Positions 19,401 to 27,643 of a stretch of 64,000 nt of DNA are shown here, piece by piece. Position 1 is the first letter of the stretch. Every line of letters starts with the position of its first letter. The stretch spans positions 53,162 through 117,161 of the forward strand of contig JALSLH010000025.1 of NCBI GenBank assembly GCA_026988435.1, in the 5' to 3' direction. This DNA comes from Methylophaga sp. GTDB lineage: Bacteria; Pseudomonadota; Gammaproteobacteria; Nitrosococcales; Methylophagaceae. The notes under the pieces were generated by a model. It was given only the letters and a program-made list of their open reading frames with translations. It searched no databases and was not told where the DNA came from. The translations under genes and the position numbers were made by a program.

Positions 19401-20245
19401 ATAATAGTCAATTCTATACAGCAGAAATTAATGAAAAAATTACACGCAGGCTCACACTAGAAAAAGCATTAAGACAAGCAGTTGAACAGCAGCAATTTAT
19501 TCTTTATTATCAACCCAAAATTGACTTAATGACGAATAAAATTACTGGTGTAGAGGCTTTAGTACGTTGGCAACATCCTGAACTAGGATTAGTTTCACCA
19601 ATGGAATTTATTCCTCTTGCTGAAGAAACGGGTATTATTCTTGAGCTCGGTCGATGGGTAATGGAAACGGCCTGCACGCAGATGAAAGCTTGGGAGGATG
19701 AATTTTCTGATTTAGTGAATATGTCCATTAATGTATCTGCCCGACAATTCTGGCAAGAAGACTTTGTTGTACAAGTTGCCAATATACTCAGTGAAACAGG
19801 GGTTAGTTGCGACAAAATAGAATTTGAGCTGACAGAAACGGTCGTATTAGGCGATGTGGATTCTGCAATTTTTACGATGCTCGAACTCAAGAATATGGGC
19901 GTTTCATTAAGTATTGATGATTTTGGAACAGGCTATTCAAGTCTAAATTATTTGCAACAATTGCCAGTAGATGTATTAAAAATAGATCGTACTTTTATCA
20001 GTAATTTAGGGAAAGGTAATACAGACCACGCCGTTGTTCGATCTATTTTGGCGCTGGCAGAAAACTTTAAGCTACGTGTTGTGGCTGAGGGTATAGAAAC
20101 AGCCGAACAGCAGCAGATTTTAATGACATTAGGCTGCCATTTTGGCCAAGGTTATTATTTTTGTGTACCAATGGACGCCGATGATATTATGCAACACATA
20201 GCCCAGCAGAAAGATGCACAATTTACCTTATGGAAGGATGGATGA
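16421..20245 (+). CDS. CACHE-HAMP-PAS-GAF-PAS-GGDEF-EAL c-di-GMP signalling protein
   Basis: A 1274-residue membrane sensor. In order: TM helix (about 7-28), periplasmic CACHE-like sensor (about 45-335), second TM (about 349-368), HAMP (about 369-425), PAS (about 430-540), GAF-like region (about 560-705), PAS (about 715-825), GGDEF (about 830-1000) and EAL (about 1010-1265). GGDEF has an intact ARFGGDEF site with an RKED inhibitory I-site five residues upstream. EAL has GVEALVRW, NVSARQF, IDDFGTGYSSL, the catalytic-type lysine in VLKIDRTF, and VVAEGIET. Both activities therefore look possible. It lies between valS and holC, which are usually close, so it was probably inserted. Confidence 0.93.
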   Translation: MSLSRKISMIVILSVLFVSLISLLAYYQYSKQSLLSTELQELRKQTNATISHYENVMQLASPSLQALAQQLKSELVKSNADSTLFDSKIVQFDDGAWRNNQDDFSGLQEAGIFLPPEIQLTPEVKQFYSTVLDIFDIFGSSATSNPDFNNIWMIGHDRSVVAFYRGFPDFVHSMEANRDYTSTPWMTLASPANNPQRTIMWTPALYDAVPKKWMVSVTLPLDINDEWVATLGIDVNLDVLFSLLYSQSNSYKNEQHFLVDKEGHFILAGAWQKQLQANPERFHLDEKQQDLIKLITDKTNLKSHALSPVNIGDVEYRVIANQFMPNEWRYFRLVPTAEILKPLNSHLLKTIIFILFTISILGLFINAAVHKLVAKPLLEMIERAKAYAAGHSPPMSEIKGATEVQQLDHALRSMHDTLTVDTLQLLESEQRYRQVVTNINEVVIQIGKNKEWQFLSPVWIELSGFLFEESLYKPVGEFLSPIDSEYVDHVLELLFSGEQDAWAGNVRLKCSDERYIWVQFSLHINEENQQAERSIYGTIENIHINRITNEINKLIRETEQKVLTSNVTVSTLLEFVTEELVYILDISSAWVKICVDKKSQVLSYAGAVSDFLFEGNRTWDGLHNDKGPVIECINKHIPVRVTNDSEMPEEWRQRLQFDEINDSLFLPFYIGGDTRAVLGFHAFESETFTKDLQLVLANFAEGLRLICRMLEDQSLMRLHRAAVEKTANAITIINANGDIEWVNNAFIKQTLYSSEEVIGKKLKTLEVEDSDNELWKKVKSGDVWSGELTYRRKDGSTMIVNQTVTPLLDDLSEITHFIAVSEDITERKANHQRIAFMATHDELTSLPNRNLLNDRLQQAIEHAKRQSLKMAVLFIDIDHFKYINDSLGHQIGDELLQILAVRLQSVLRKEDTVARFGGDEFVVLLPNITEVSYVKSIATKLLKKIKSPYKILDHELLITGSIGISLYPDDALDSDDLIQQADSAMYLAKEQGRNNSQFYTAEINEKITRRLTLEKALRQAVEQQQFILYYQPKIDLMTNKITGVEALVRWQHPELGLVSPMEFIPLAEETGIILELGRWVMETACTQMKAWEDEFSDLVNMSINVSARQFWQEDFVVQVANILSETGVSCDKIEFELTETVVLGDVDSAIFTMLELKNMGVSLSIDDFGTGYSSLNYLQQLPVDVLKIDRTFISNLGKGNTDHAVVRSILALAENFKLRVVAEGIETAEQQQILMTLGCHFGQGYYFCVPMDADDIMQHIAQQKDAQFTLWKDG

Positions 20246-20247
20246 AA

Positions 20248-20676
20248 TTAGATTGTAAAAGTTTCTAATTCATAACCACGTTGTTGATAAAACCGATAAC
20301 GCGTTCGACCAGCAGTTTTAATGGTTGAATTTTCATTTACAAATTCAGCTACCCGTTCAAACTGACTAAAAAAAGAGGGCTGTTCACTCGCTAAATTAAT
20401 TAATAAATTCATCAGTCGTGGTGGTGTCGCATTGTGGCTGACCAAAATAGGACTGTGCTCGTCCGTATTGTCATTATTCACAATTTGATGAGGAATAAAA
20501 CTATCATTGCGAAAAGACCATAAATCTTGATTGAATTGATTTGTTTGCTCCTCGCTTTCTGTGTGAACATAGATCTGATGGCCCTGATAATAAGCCTTTT
20601 CAATTAATCGGCAGGCAAATACCTGCCGATCTTGTTCGTTGTCACCTTTTAGAACATAAAAGCTAATGCGGGTCAT
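20248..20676 (-). CDS. holC: DNA polymerase III chi subunit
   Basis: Clamp-loader accessory subunit that links the polymerase to single-strand binding protein. It has 142 residues, the usual size, with the HolC opening MTRISFYVLKGD, the segment ACRLIEKAYYQGHQIYVHTES, the loop LWSFRNDSFIPHQ, and the C-terminal RYRFYQQRGYELETF. The gene starts directly after the pepA stop with no gap, the standard pepA-holC pairing. Its stop faces the c-di-GMP gene end only 2 bp away. Confidence 0.93.
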   Translation of the reverse strand: MTRISFYVLKGDNEQDRQVFACRLIEKAYYQGHQIYVHTESEEQTNQFNQDLWSFRNDSFIPHQIVNNDNTDEHSPILVSHNATPPRLMNLLINLASEQPSFFSQFERVAEFVNENSTIKTAGRTRYRFYQQRGYELETFTI

Positions 20677-22155
20677 TTATTTATGAGCGATATGATTGAG
20701 TAAAAACTGAACTAATAGTGGAACAGGTCTACCTGTTGCTCCCTTCGCTTTTCCACCTTTCCATGCCGTTCCGGCAATATCAAGATGCGCCCAGTTAAAA
20801 TCCTTAGTGAATCGAGATAAGAAACATGCCGCAGTCACACTACCAGCCTCTTTGCCACCAATATTGGCAATGTCTGCAAAGTTACTATCTAGTTGTTGTT
20901 GGTAATCATCCCAAATTGGCAACTGCCATACACGATCGTAGCTATCATTACCTGCTTGTAGTAATTGATCAGCTAATTGTTGATTATTAGCCATCAAACC
21001 ACTTGCTTGACTTCCTAATGCAACAATAATAGCACCGGTGAGGGTGGCAATATCAATAACAACTTCAGGTTCAAAGCGTGCACTATAGGTAAGCGCGTCA
21101 CATAAGATTAACCGGCCTTCAGCATCGGTATTTAGAATTTCAATTGTTTGCCCTGCCATACTAGTAACAACGTCACCAGGCTTATTCGCGTCGCCGTCAG
21201 GCAGGTTTTCAGAGCTAGGAACTACGCCGACTACATTAATCGGTAAATTTAATTCAGCGATGGCTGAAATGGTGCCAAATACGCTTGCGGCGCCACACAT
21301 ATCATATTTCATTTCATCCATAGCTTGTGATGGTTTGAGTGAGATGCCGCCGGCATCAAACGTTAGACCTTTACCTACAAGAACAACAGGACGTGCATCT
21401 CCCGCACCTTTATAACTCATAGTGATGAGTTTTGCTGGTTCACGACTTCCCCGTGAAACAGATAATAATGACCCCATTCCTAGGTCTGCCATTTCGGCCT
21501 CATCAAGAACAGTTGTTGTAACAGCATCAAAACGGTTTGATAATTCAATTGCTTGCTGAGCAAGGTAGCTAGGCGTACAAATATTACCGGGTAAATTGCT
21601 TAATTCACGTGCCAATGTCATACCGTTGCTGATGGCTTGCCCTGAAAGAGCCGCCTGAGTGGCATTGGATTCATCAAAGAAGCAAATTGATTCTAAAGGG
21701 AAGTCTTGTGGTTTAACATCACTTTTAGTTTGAGTATATTTATATAAAACGGCTTCGGTTGAGATTGCAGTTTGGCGCACTTTCCATACTAATGGGCGGG
21801 ATTGAACATCAATTTCGGCTAAACAGCTAGTGGCATGGCGAATCGCTGACGCGCTTAATACTGTTGCCATCGCTGTAATAGCGCTGATGTAGTTATTTTC
21901 AGATGTCTCACCTTTTTTACCACAACCGACGAGCAATACTCTAGGGCTTGTTATTCCTTGAACATCTTGCAGTAATAATGTTTGACCTGGTTTTCCTGTA
22001 ATATCACCTCGAGTGATGATGCGGCTAATATTGCCATCACTTAGCTTGTTCAGTGTAGAAGCGCTCGAGCTAAGTTCACTGTGTTCAAAAACAGCAACGA
22101 CAATACAGTCAGTCTCTAATGTGGCGGGTGCCGTTGTTGTGGCCAAATATTGCAT
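20677..22155 (-). CDS. pepA: Leucyl aminopeptidase (M17)
   Basis: Zinc/manganese aminopeptidase that trims N-terminal residues; in E. coli it also binds DNA. It has 492 residues. The C-terminal catalytic domain has GKGLTFDAGGISLKPS, KYDMCGAASVFG and the M17 signature NTDAEGRLIL. It sits first in a pepA-holC operon and diverges from lptFG across a 113-bp space that contains a strong palindrome at 22201-22228. Confidence 0.96.
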   Translation of the reverse strand: MQYLATTTAPATLETDCIVVAVFEHSELSSSASTLNKLSDGNISRIITRGDITGKPGQTLLLQDVQGITSPRVLLVGCGKKGETSENNYISAITAMATVLSASAIRHATSCLAEIDVQSRPLVWKVRQTAISTEAVLYKYTQTKSDVKPQDFPLESICFFDESNATQAALSGQAISNGMTLARELSNLPGNICTPSYLAQQAIELSNRFDAVTTTVLDEAEMADLGMGSLLSVSRGSREPAKLITMSYKGAGDARPVVLVGKGLTFDAGGISLKPSQAMDEMKYDMCGAASVFGTISAIAELNLPINVVGVVPSSENLPDGDANKPGDVVTSMAGQTIEILNTDAEGRLILCDALTYSARFEPEVVIDIATLTGAIIVALGSQASGLMANNQQLADQLLQAGNDSYDRVWQLPIWDDYQQQLDSNFADIANIGGKEAGSVTAACFLSRFTKDFNWAHLDIAGTAWKGGKAKGATGRPVPLLVQFLLNHIAHK

Positions 22156-22200
22156 GGATTTCTCCTGTGAATTATATTAATGTGTAGCTGATTCAATACC

Positions 22201-22228
22201 CATGATACAAGCATCTTGATGTATCATG
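22201..22228. promoter_or_regulatory. Palindrome between pepA and lptF
   Basis: Perfect 9-bp arms CATGATACA / TGTATCATG around a 10-nt spacer, centred in the divergent pepA-lptF promoter region, 40 bp before the lptF start. This fits a dimeric regulator operator, or a leader hairpin. No regulator can be named. Confidence 0.5.
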
Positions 22229-22268
22229 GATAGTCAAGGCTAACTATTCTAACGAAGACTACCAAATA

Positions 22269-23408
22269 ATGCTTGCCATTCGTCAATTTTCATCCCGATA
22301 CCTTTCTATTCTTGACCGTTATTTATGGCGAGAATTTACTTTGTATCTATTGGCTATTACAAGCGTGTTGTGGCTGATCTATGTTGCCACGCGCTTTGCA
22401 AGCTATTTAGCAAAAGCCGCGGTAGGAAGCTTGCCAAGCGATGTGATTTTCACTCTACTGGGATACAGTTCTTTAGGTGTATTATCTTTATTGTTACCAT
22501 TGGGTACTTTTCTCGCAGTAATACTCACTTTGGGTCGTATGAATGCTGATAATGAACTGACCGTTATTGCAACATGCGGTGTATCAAATTATCGACTTGG
22601 TCGAAGTGTTGTTATTTTTTCTGGGGTAATGGCGATCTTTATTGGATTGCTGGTGTTCATTTGGGCGCCACAAGCACTATTAGCCCGCCATTATATTGCT
22701 ACACATGCTGAGCTTACAGCCGAAACCAGTGGGCTGGTAGCGGGTACGTTTAAAGAAAGTCACAGTGGTGATTGGACCTTTTATTTGCAAAATATGGGTG
22801 ATGATGGAAAAACAATGGAAGATATTTTTATAGAAATTCATCGAAATGATCGTCGACCATTAATTTTTCGCGCAGCAAGAGGATGGTTTAATATTGAGAC
22901 AGACACACAAGATAAATATTTGATTTTAGAAGATGGCTATCGTTATGAAGGTCAAGCGGGTGACAAAGATTTCACCATAGCAAAATATCAAAGACATAGC
23001 TTGCTGATAGAAAAAGGTGAAGTACAAGATGAAGTTGCAGCGCGATCAGCTCTGCCGATTACAACATTGTGGCAGCGTAGAGAGCATGGCTATTATATGG
23101 CTGAGATTCAATGGCGCGCTTCATCTGTCATTATGACGATAATATTATCGTTAATGGCACTTAATTTAGCAAAAACGGCCCCACGACAAGGGCGTTATGC
23201 AGGACTTTTCCCTGCTATATTGATTTATATTATCTACAGTAATTTATTGGGAATAACGCGAGCATGGGTGTCTAAAGGTGTGGTAGCACCATGGTTCGGT
23301 GCGATATGGGTACATATCTTAATGCTGCTTATTTTAGTACTTATGTTTAATTGGTCGAAAATACGTAGCTATCGTGCTCGAAAACATATTGTTGAGCAGA
23401 GCCAATGA
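22269..23408 (+). CDS. lptF: LPS export permease LptF
   Basis: Inner-membrane subunit of the LptB2FG transporter that extracts lipopolysaccharide for transport to the outer membrane. It has 379 residues, with three N-terminal TM segments (from about residue 25), a periplasmic beta-jellyroll (about 130-270), and three C-terminal TMs. The core opening LDRYLWREFTLYLL is typical; about 13 extra residues precede it, so a later start is possible but no better ATG is visible. It overlaps lptG by 4 nt (ATGA). Confidence 0.93.
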   Translation: MLAIRQFSSRYLSILDRYLWREFTLYLLAITSVLWLIYVATRFASYLAKAAVGSLPSDVIFTLLGYSSLGVLSLLLPLGTFLAVILTLGRMNADNELTVIATCGVSNYRLGRSVVIFSGVMAIFIGLLVFIWAPQALLARHYIATHAELTAETSGLVAGTFKESHSGDWTFYLQNMGDDGKTMEDIFIEIHRNDRRPLIFRAARGWFNIETDTQDKYLILEDGYRYEGQAGDKDFTIAKYQRHSLLIEKGEVQDEVAARSALPITTLWQRREHGYYMAEIQWRASSVIMTIILSLMALNLAKTAPRQGRYAGLFPAILIYIIYSNLLGITRAWVSKGVVAPWFGAIWVHILMLLILVLMFNWSKIRSYRARKHIVEQSQ

Positions 23409-24469
23409 CGCTGTTAAACCGCTATATAGCTAAGACCGTATTGAGTAGCACATTGCTGGTATTATTTGTGCTGATTGGTTTGTACACATTTATGGATTTT
23501 ATTAATGAATTAGATGACCTAGGCAAAGGTAGTTATGGCTTGACCGAGATATTTTCTTATCTCGCTTTCTCAATGCCAAAAATGATATATGATTTGCTTC
23601 CCATAGCAGCATTATTAGGTAGTGTGCTAGGTTTAGGAACACTTGCAAGCCAAGGTGAACTGGTCGCTATGCGTGCGGCAGGCCTGTCGGTACAGCAGAT
23701 TAATAAAGCGGTAGCAATAGTGGCATTATGCCTTATGCTTGTCACTTTGTTTATAGGGGAGGTAGTAAGGCCTTCAGCTGAGAGAAAAGCGGAAACTATT
23801 CAATCTCAGGCGAAAACAGGCACGGTCGGAATGCAATCAAACTTTGGCTTTTGGACGCGAAATGGATTGCATTTCAATCATATTAAACGAATTTTACCTG
23901 ATGGCCGGTTTGAAGGAATCTCAATTTATGAGTTTGATGCCGAAAACCGTTTACGTATTATCACCAAAGCTAAAGAAGCAAGCTATCAAGATGAAAGTTG
24001 GTCGCTCACTGACGTAGTGCAGAGCACAATAGATGAACAGGGTGTTCAGGTACGCACAATAGAGCATGCACGTTGGCGCTCGCCTTTGAATCCTGGCATT
24101 GCAAATATTGTAATAATGAAGCCTGAATATTTACCTGTTTGGAATTTGGTTCAATATATTTCATATTTAAAAGAAAATAAACAATCTGTTGAGCGATATC
24201 AAATGGCATTTTGGATGAAAATCATGATGCCAATCAGTGCGGCTGTGATGGTGTTTCTTGCCGTTCCCTTTGTATTCGGTCCACTACGGTCAACGCCAAT
24301 AGGTGGTCGAATACTTGTTGGTGCACTTGTGGGTATAGGGTTTTATTTATTTAATCAAAGTTTTCAAAATATTGGACTCGTTTTTGGTGTTTTTCCGTGG
24401 CTGACGGCTATGTTTCCAACAGCCATCTTTGCTGCTGTGGCATGGTATTTTATGAGGAAAATTTACTAA
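23405..24469 (+). CDS. lptG: LPS export permease LptG
   Basis: Second permease of LptB2FG. It has 354 residues, with the opening LLNRYIAKTVLSSTLLVL, a central periplasmic domain (GTVGMQSNFGFWTRNGLHFNHI), and C-terminal TMs containing FVFGPLRSTPIGGRILVG, a conserved LptG block. It begins inside the lptF stop. No terminator was found for this strand before the tRNA genes; the hairpin that follows is better oriented for the minus-strand tRNAs. Confidence 0.94.
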   Translation: MTLLNRYIAKTVLSSTLLVLFVLIGLYTFMDFINELDDLGKGSYGLTEIFSYLAFSMPKMIYDLLPIAALLGSVLGLGTLASQGELVAMRAAGLSVQQINKAVAIVALCLMLVTLFIGEVVRPSAERKAETIQSQAKTGTVGMQSNFGFWTRNGLHFNHIKRILPDGRFEGISIYEFDAENRLRIITKAKEASYQDESWSLTDVVQSTIDEQGVQVRTIEHARWRSPLNPGIANIVIMKPEYLPVWNLVQYISYLKENKQSVERYQMAFWMKIMMPISAAVMVFLAVPFVFGPLRSTPIGGRILVGALVGIGFYLFNQSFQNIGLVFGVFPWLTAMFPTAIFAAVAWYFMRKIY

Positions 24470-24488
24470 AATAAATTATTTACAGGTA

Positions 24489-24520
24489 TAAAAAAACCGC
24501 TTAGCTTTACCTAAGCGGTT
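24489..24520 (-). terminator. Terminator after tRNA-Ala/tRNA-Glu
   Basis: Ten-bp stem AACCGCTTAG / CTAAGCGGTT with a 6-nt loop. Read on the minus strand it is followed by a run of seven T, as expected downstream of the tRNA-Glu 3' end at 24529. It may also slow lptG transcription from the other side. Confidence 0.85.
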
Positions 24521-24528
24521 GATTTGTA

Positions 24529-24604
24529 TGGCGTCCCCAAGGGGGTTCGAACCCCTGTTACCGCCGTGAAAGGGCAGTGTCCTAGGCCTCTAGACGATGG
24601 GGAC
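24529..24604 (-). tRNA. tRNA-Glu (anticodon TTC)
   Basis: A 76-nt gene with the 3' CCA encoded. On the minus strand it starts GTCCCCATCGTCTAGAGG, with anticodon loop CCTTTCACG (TTC) and T-arm GGGGTTCGAACCCC, closely matching E. coli tRNA-Glu. It follows tRNA-Ala on the same strand after 24 bp and is probably cotranscribed with it. Confidence 0.96.
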
Positions 24605-24628
24605 CTAAAACTGTTTGCTTTGACTTAC

Positions 24629-24704
24629 TGGTGGAGCTAGACGGGATCGAACCGTCGACCTCTTCACTGCCAGCGAAGCGCTCTCCCAGCTGAGCTATAG
24701 CCCC
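24629..24704 (-). tRNA. tRNA-Ala (anticodon GGC)
   Basis: A 76-nt gene with CCA encoded. The minus strand begins GGGGCTATAGCTCAGCTGGG, with anticodon loop CTGGCAG (GGC) and T-arm GACGGTTCGATCCCGTC. It is first in the tRNA-Ala-tRNA-Glu pair. Confidence 0.96.
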
Positions 24705-24909
24705 CGAAAGCAAGCGCATACTATAGGGATTAGTTGTTTTGATGTCAACAATAACTTTAAAAAAATATTCTCTGCTTCGGATAAAACTCGGATAAATTAT
24801 GGTTGGAGGACGACAAACACATTTAATGATACACCTTAAGTTATTGATTTAAAATAGAAGTGATCAAGTTTATTGTGACAAGCATGATGTCTAATTTGGA
24901 GAAGGCAAG

Positions 24910-24926
24910 ACTTTATGCGATAAAGT
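24910..24926. promoter_or_regulatory. Short palindrome upstream of lptD
   Basis: ACTTTAT-GCG-ATAAAGT, perfect 7-bp arms, 62 bp before the lptD start. The rest of the 283 bp between tRNA-Ala and lptD shows no gene. It could be an operator; this is a weak call because the sequence is AT-rich. Confidence 0.3.
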
Positions 24927-24987
24927 ACTAATAGTTTTATGTTCTACAGCATAATTTTTAGGCTGAAATAATATTTTAAGGATCAGC

Positions 24988-27222
24988 ATGCGCAAAGACT
25001 TTCTTTTAGTTGGTGTTGTTTTTTATAGTTTAAGCACAATTACGTCCGCTGAATTAGCTTGGCAGCAGTGTCAACCAAGTTTAGGAACTGACTTTCTGCC
25101 ATATGTTGAAAATTCAAGTGAATCTGAAGTTGATCTGAAAGCTAATGATGCGCAATTAATTGAAAATGGTATCTCTGTGTTTACGGGCGATGTGGTCGTA
25201 ATGCGAGGAGGTCAAGAGTTACAAGCTGATAGAGCAACTTATAATCAAATATCAGGTGACATTACCGCTCAAGGTCATATTCAAATTCGTGATAGTGAAA
25301 TTATTCTGAATGCGAAGCAAGCAGAGTGGGCGTTATCAAATGATGAAGGTAAATTGGTCGATGCTGAGTATCGCTTACGTGAGAGTCATGCAAGAGGAAA
25401 AGCTCGAACGGTATATCGGCAGGGTATTGAAAAGACAATATTAAAAGATACTACGTATACAACCTGTGGTGTTGGCGATAATGCTTGGTTATTAGAATCT
25501 TCAAATGTTAATTTAGATCATGTGAACGATGTGGGTGTGGCACGTAATGTAAAGATACGATTGGCGGGAGTGCCCGTATTTTATACACCTTATTTAAGTT
25601 TCCCATTAAGTGATAAACGAAAATCTGGTTTTTTAACGCCTTCCTTTGCTAATTCAGACAAAAATGGATTTGAAATTCAAACGCCCTATTATTGGAATAT
25701 TGCAGCTGATAAAGATGCGACAATTACACCGAGGATAATGTCAAAACGAGGCCTAATGCTCAACACAGAGTTTCGTTATCTATATGGTAGGCATAAAGGT
25801 AAAATTGATGCTGGGCTCTTGATGAATGATCAATTGAAAAATGATGGGGACATTCTTAACCCATATTATAAGGAAGATCGGAAACATTTTTCTCTGCAAC
25901 ATACCGGTTATTTTTCATCAAGATGGAATACTGCCATTGATTATAACTATGTATCCGATGATAACTACTTACAAGATTTTGGTTCAAATCTTAGTTTAGC
26001 AAGTACAACACATTTGAATCGTCAATTTAGTGTGGCTTATACAGAAGATAATTGGAGTTTCACTGGCCGAGTTCAAGGATATCAGACCCTGACAGATGTA
26101 GACAAACCATATCAACGTTTACCACAGTTATTATTCAAAGCGTATTTTCCCGATCAAGCAATGGGTTTAGCGTATGGAATGAAAGCAGAATATGTTGATT
26201 TCGATCATAATGATAATGTTGCTGGTCGACGAATTGATCTAGAACCCTCTGTAAGCCTACCTTGGTCATCGGCAGCCGCATTTGTGACACCACGGATCGC
26301 TTTGAAGCATACGCGTTACGATTTAACTGATAATGTAACAACAGGAATTGATAAGACGCCAACAAGAACAGCGCCTGTTGTTAGCCTAGATAGTGGCTTA
26401 TTCTTTGAACGAGCAATGTCATTGGGACAAGGCCGCTATATTCAAACCTTAGAACCGCGCGCATTTTATTTATATATTCCTGAACGAAATCAGAATGATA
26501 TTCCGGTGTTTGATAGTAGTTTGCGGACATTTAATATGGGGCAATTATTTGCCTATGATCGTTTCTCTGGCACAGATCGTCTAGGGGATGCTAATCAATT
26601 ATCAATCGCATTGACATCGCGAATTATAAATCAACAAACTGGGCGTGAATCTCTAAGGCTAAGTGTGGGGCAAATTCAGTATTTTCGTGATCGTAATGTA
26701 ACGATCAATAATACAATAAAAAAGTCTGATTCGAGTTCTGATCTGGTCGCTGAAATTGCCGCATCACTAGCAAAAGAATGGACTGTACGCGGCGAAATGC
26801 AATGGGATCCACATGAAAGCAGATCAAATATGTCAGCAGTGCGGTTACAATATCGTGGTGAGAGTGGTCGCTTGTTGAACTTCTCCCACCGTTACCGTCG
26901 AGATAATGTATCTAATCTACTTGGCTTGGAGCAGGTAGATATTTCTGCCCGACTTCCAATTAACAAAAAGTGGAGTGTTATAGGGCGTTGGTATCGATCT
27001 TTAAAAGAAAGCCAAACTTTAGAAACCTTAGCGGGCATTGAATATGATAGTTGTTGCTGGGCTACGCGACTAGTGGTGCGAGATTACGTTAATAATGCCC
27101 TCGACGATAATCGTAACCTAGCAATATTATTCCAAATTGAACTAAAAGGCTTGGGTAACTTCGGTCAGAAAACAGATACTTTATTAGAAAAAAGTATTTT
27201 AGGCTATGACTCAAACTTTTAA
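24988..27222 (+). CDS. lptD: LPS assembly outer-membrane protein LptD
   Basis: Beta-barrel that inserts lipopolysaccharide into the outer leaflet together with LptE. It has 744 residues, with a signal peptide (about 1-20), an N-terminal OstA jellyroll (about 50-170) and a C-terminal barrel. The four cysteines needed for the E. coli disulfide switch have counterparts at C28, C160 and the adjacent pair C689/C690 (DSCCWATR). The ATG follows AAGGATCAGC. In the usual order lptD-surA-pdxA-rsmA, it is separated from surA by a 266-bp repeat element. Confidence 0.95.
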   Translation: MRKDFLLVGVVFYSLSTITSAELAWQQCQPSLGTDFLPYVENSSESEVDLKANDAQLIENGISVFTGDVVVMRGGQELQADRATYNQISGDITAQGHIQIRDSEIILNAKQAEWALSNDEGKLVDAEYRLRESHARGKARTVYRQGIEKTILKDTTYTTCGVGDNAWLLESSNVNLDHVNDVGVARNVKIRLAGVPVFYTPYLSFPLSDKRKSGFLTPSFANSDKNGFEIQTPYYWNIAADKDATITPRIMSKRGLMLNTEFRYLYGRHKGKIDAGLLMNDQLKNDGDILNPYYKEDRKHFSLQHTGYFSSRWNTAIDYNYVSDDNYLQDFGSNLSLASTTHLNRQFSVAYTEDNWSFTGRVQGYQTLTDVDKPYQRLPQLLFKAYFPDQAMGLAYGMKAEYVDFDHNDNVAGRRIDLEPSVSLPWSSAAAFVTPRIALKHTRYDLTDNVTTGIDKTPTRTAPVVSLDSGLFFERAMSLGQGRYIQTLEPRAFYLYIPERNQNDIPVFDSSLRTFNMGQLFAYDRFSGTDRLGDANQLSIALTSRIINQQTGRESLRLSVGQIQYFRDRNVTINNTIKKSDSSSDLVAEIAASLAKEWTVRGEMQWDPHESRSNMSAVRLQYRGESGRLLNFSHRYRRDNVSNLLGLEQVDISARLPINKKWSVIGRWYRSLKESQTLETLAGIEYDSCCWATRLVVRDYVNNALDDNRNLAILFQIELKGLGNFGQKTDTLLEKSILGYDSNF

Positions 27223-27301
27223 TGTTTAGACATGTCACCAAAACATTTTGAACGAATTTAGTTTATGCGTTGTCTTTAATGATAGCCAAGTTACTTGGAT
27301 A

Positions 27302-27567
27302 TATACCCGTTACCATTCAATCTGCAGAATTCAGCATGAGAAGAAGCCACACTATTCTAGGCATAAAGTCGCAGAATTAGTCATTCTAATTTAAGACTTT
27401 ATAACGACGAAGAGTGTGGCTTACTCTCTTGCCCTATGGGAGATTAGCACAAACGTCAGCGCCGCGTTACAATGTTTGACAAGGACTGGCCATTGCCTTC
27501 ACATTGCGCCTTACTCTGACGCTTGTGCTAAACTCTGAAATCTGCAGATTGAATGGTAACGGGTATA
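27302..27567. repeat. Palindromic MITE-like element, family B, copy 1
   Basis: A 266-bp non-coding element with terminal inverted repeats beginning TATACCCGTTACCATTCAAT and continuing CTGCAGA. Inside are two further long hairpins in tandem: one closed by AAGCCACACT / AGTGTGGCTT, the other by TTAGCACAAACGTCAG / CTGACGCTTGTGCTAA. A near-identical copy of equal length, inverted, is at 33312-33577. It occupies most of the 421-bp gap between lptD and surA and likely separates them transcriptionally. Its outer ends match family A although the interior does not. Confidence 0.88.
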
Positions 27568-27643
27568 TACTCCACTGTTTCAAGTACAATAGCGAACTTT
27601 GATAATTTACACCTTATAATGAACGAGACTTGTTGGATATTTC

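Noticed and set aside
19510..19890. A 126-codon minus-strand open frame
   Set aside because: Lies opposite the conserved EAL domain and has a serine-rich shadow composition.
27302..27567. Remnant of a transposase gene inside the repeat element
   Set aside because: The interior is made of nested inverted repeats and stops occur in all frames; no protein similarity visible.
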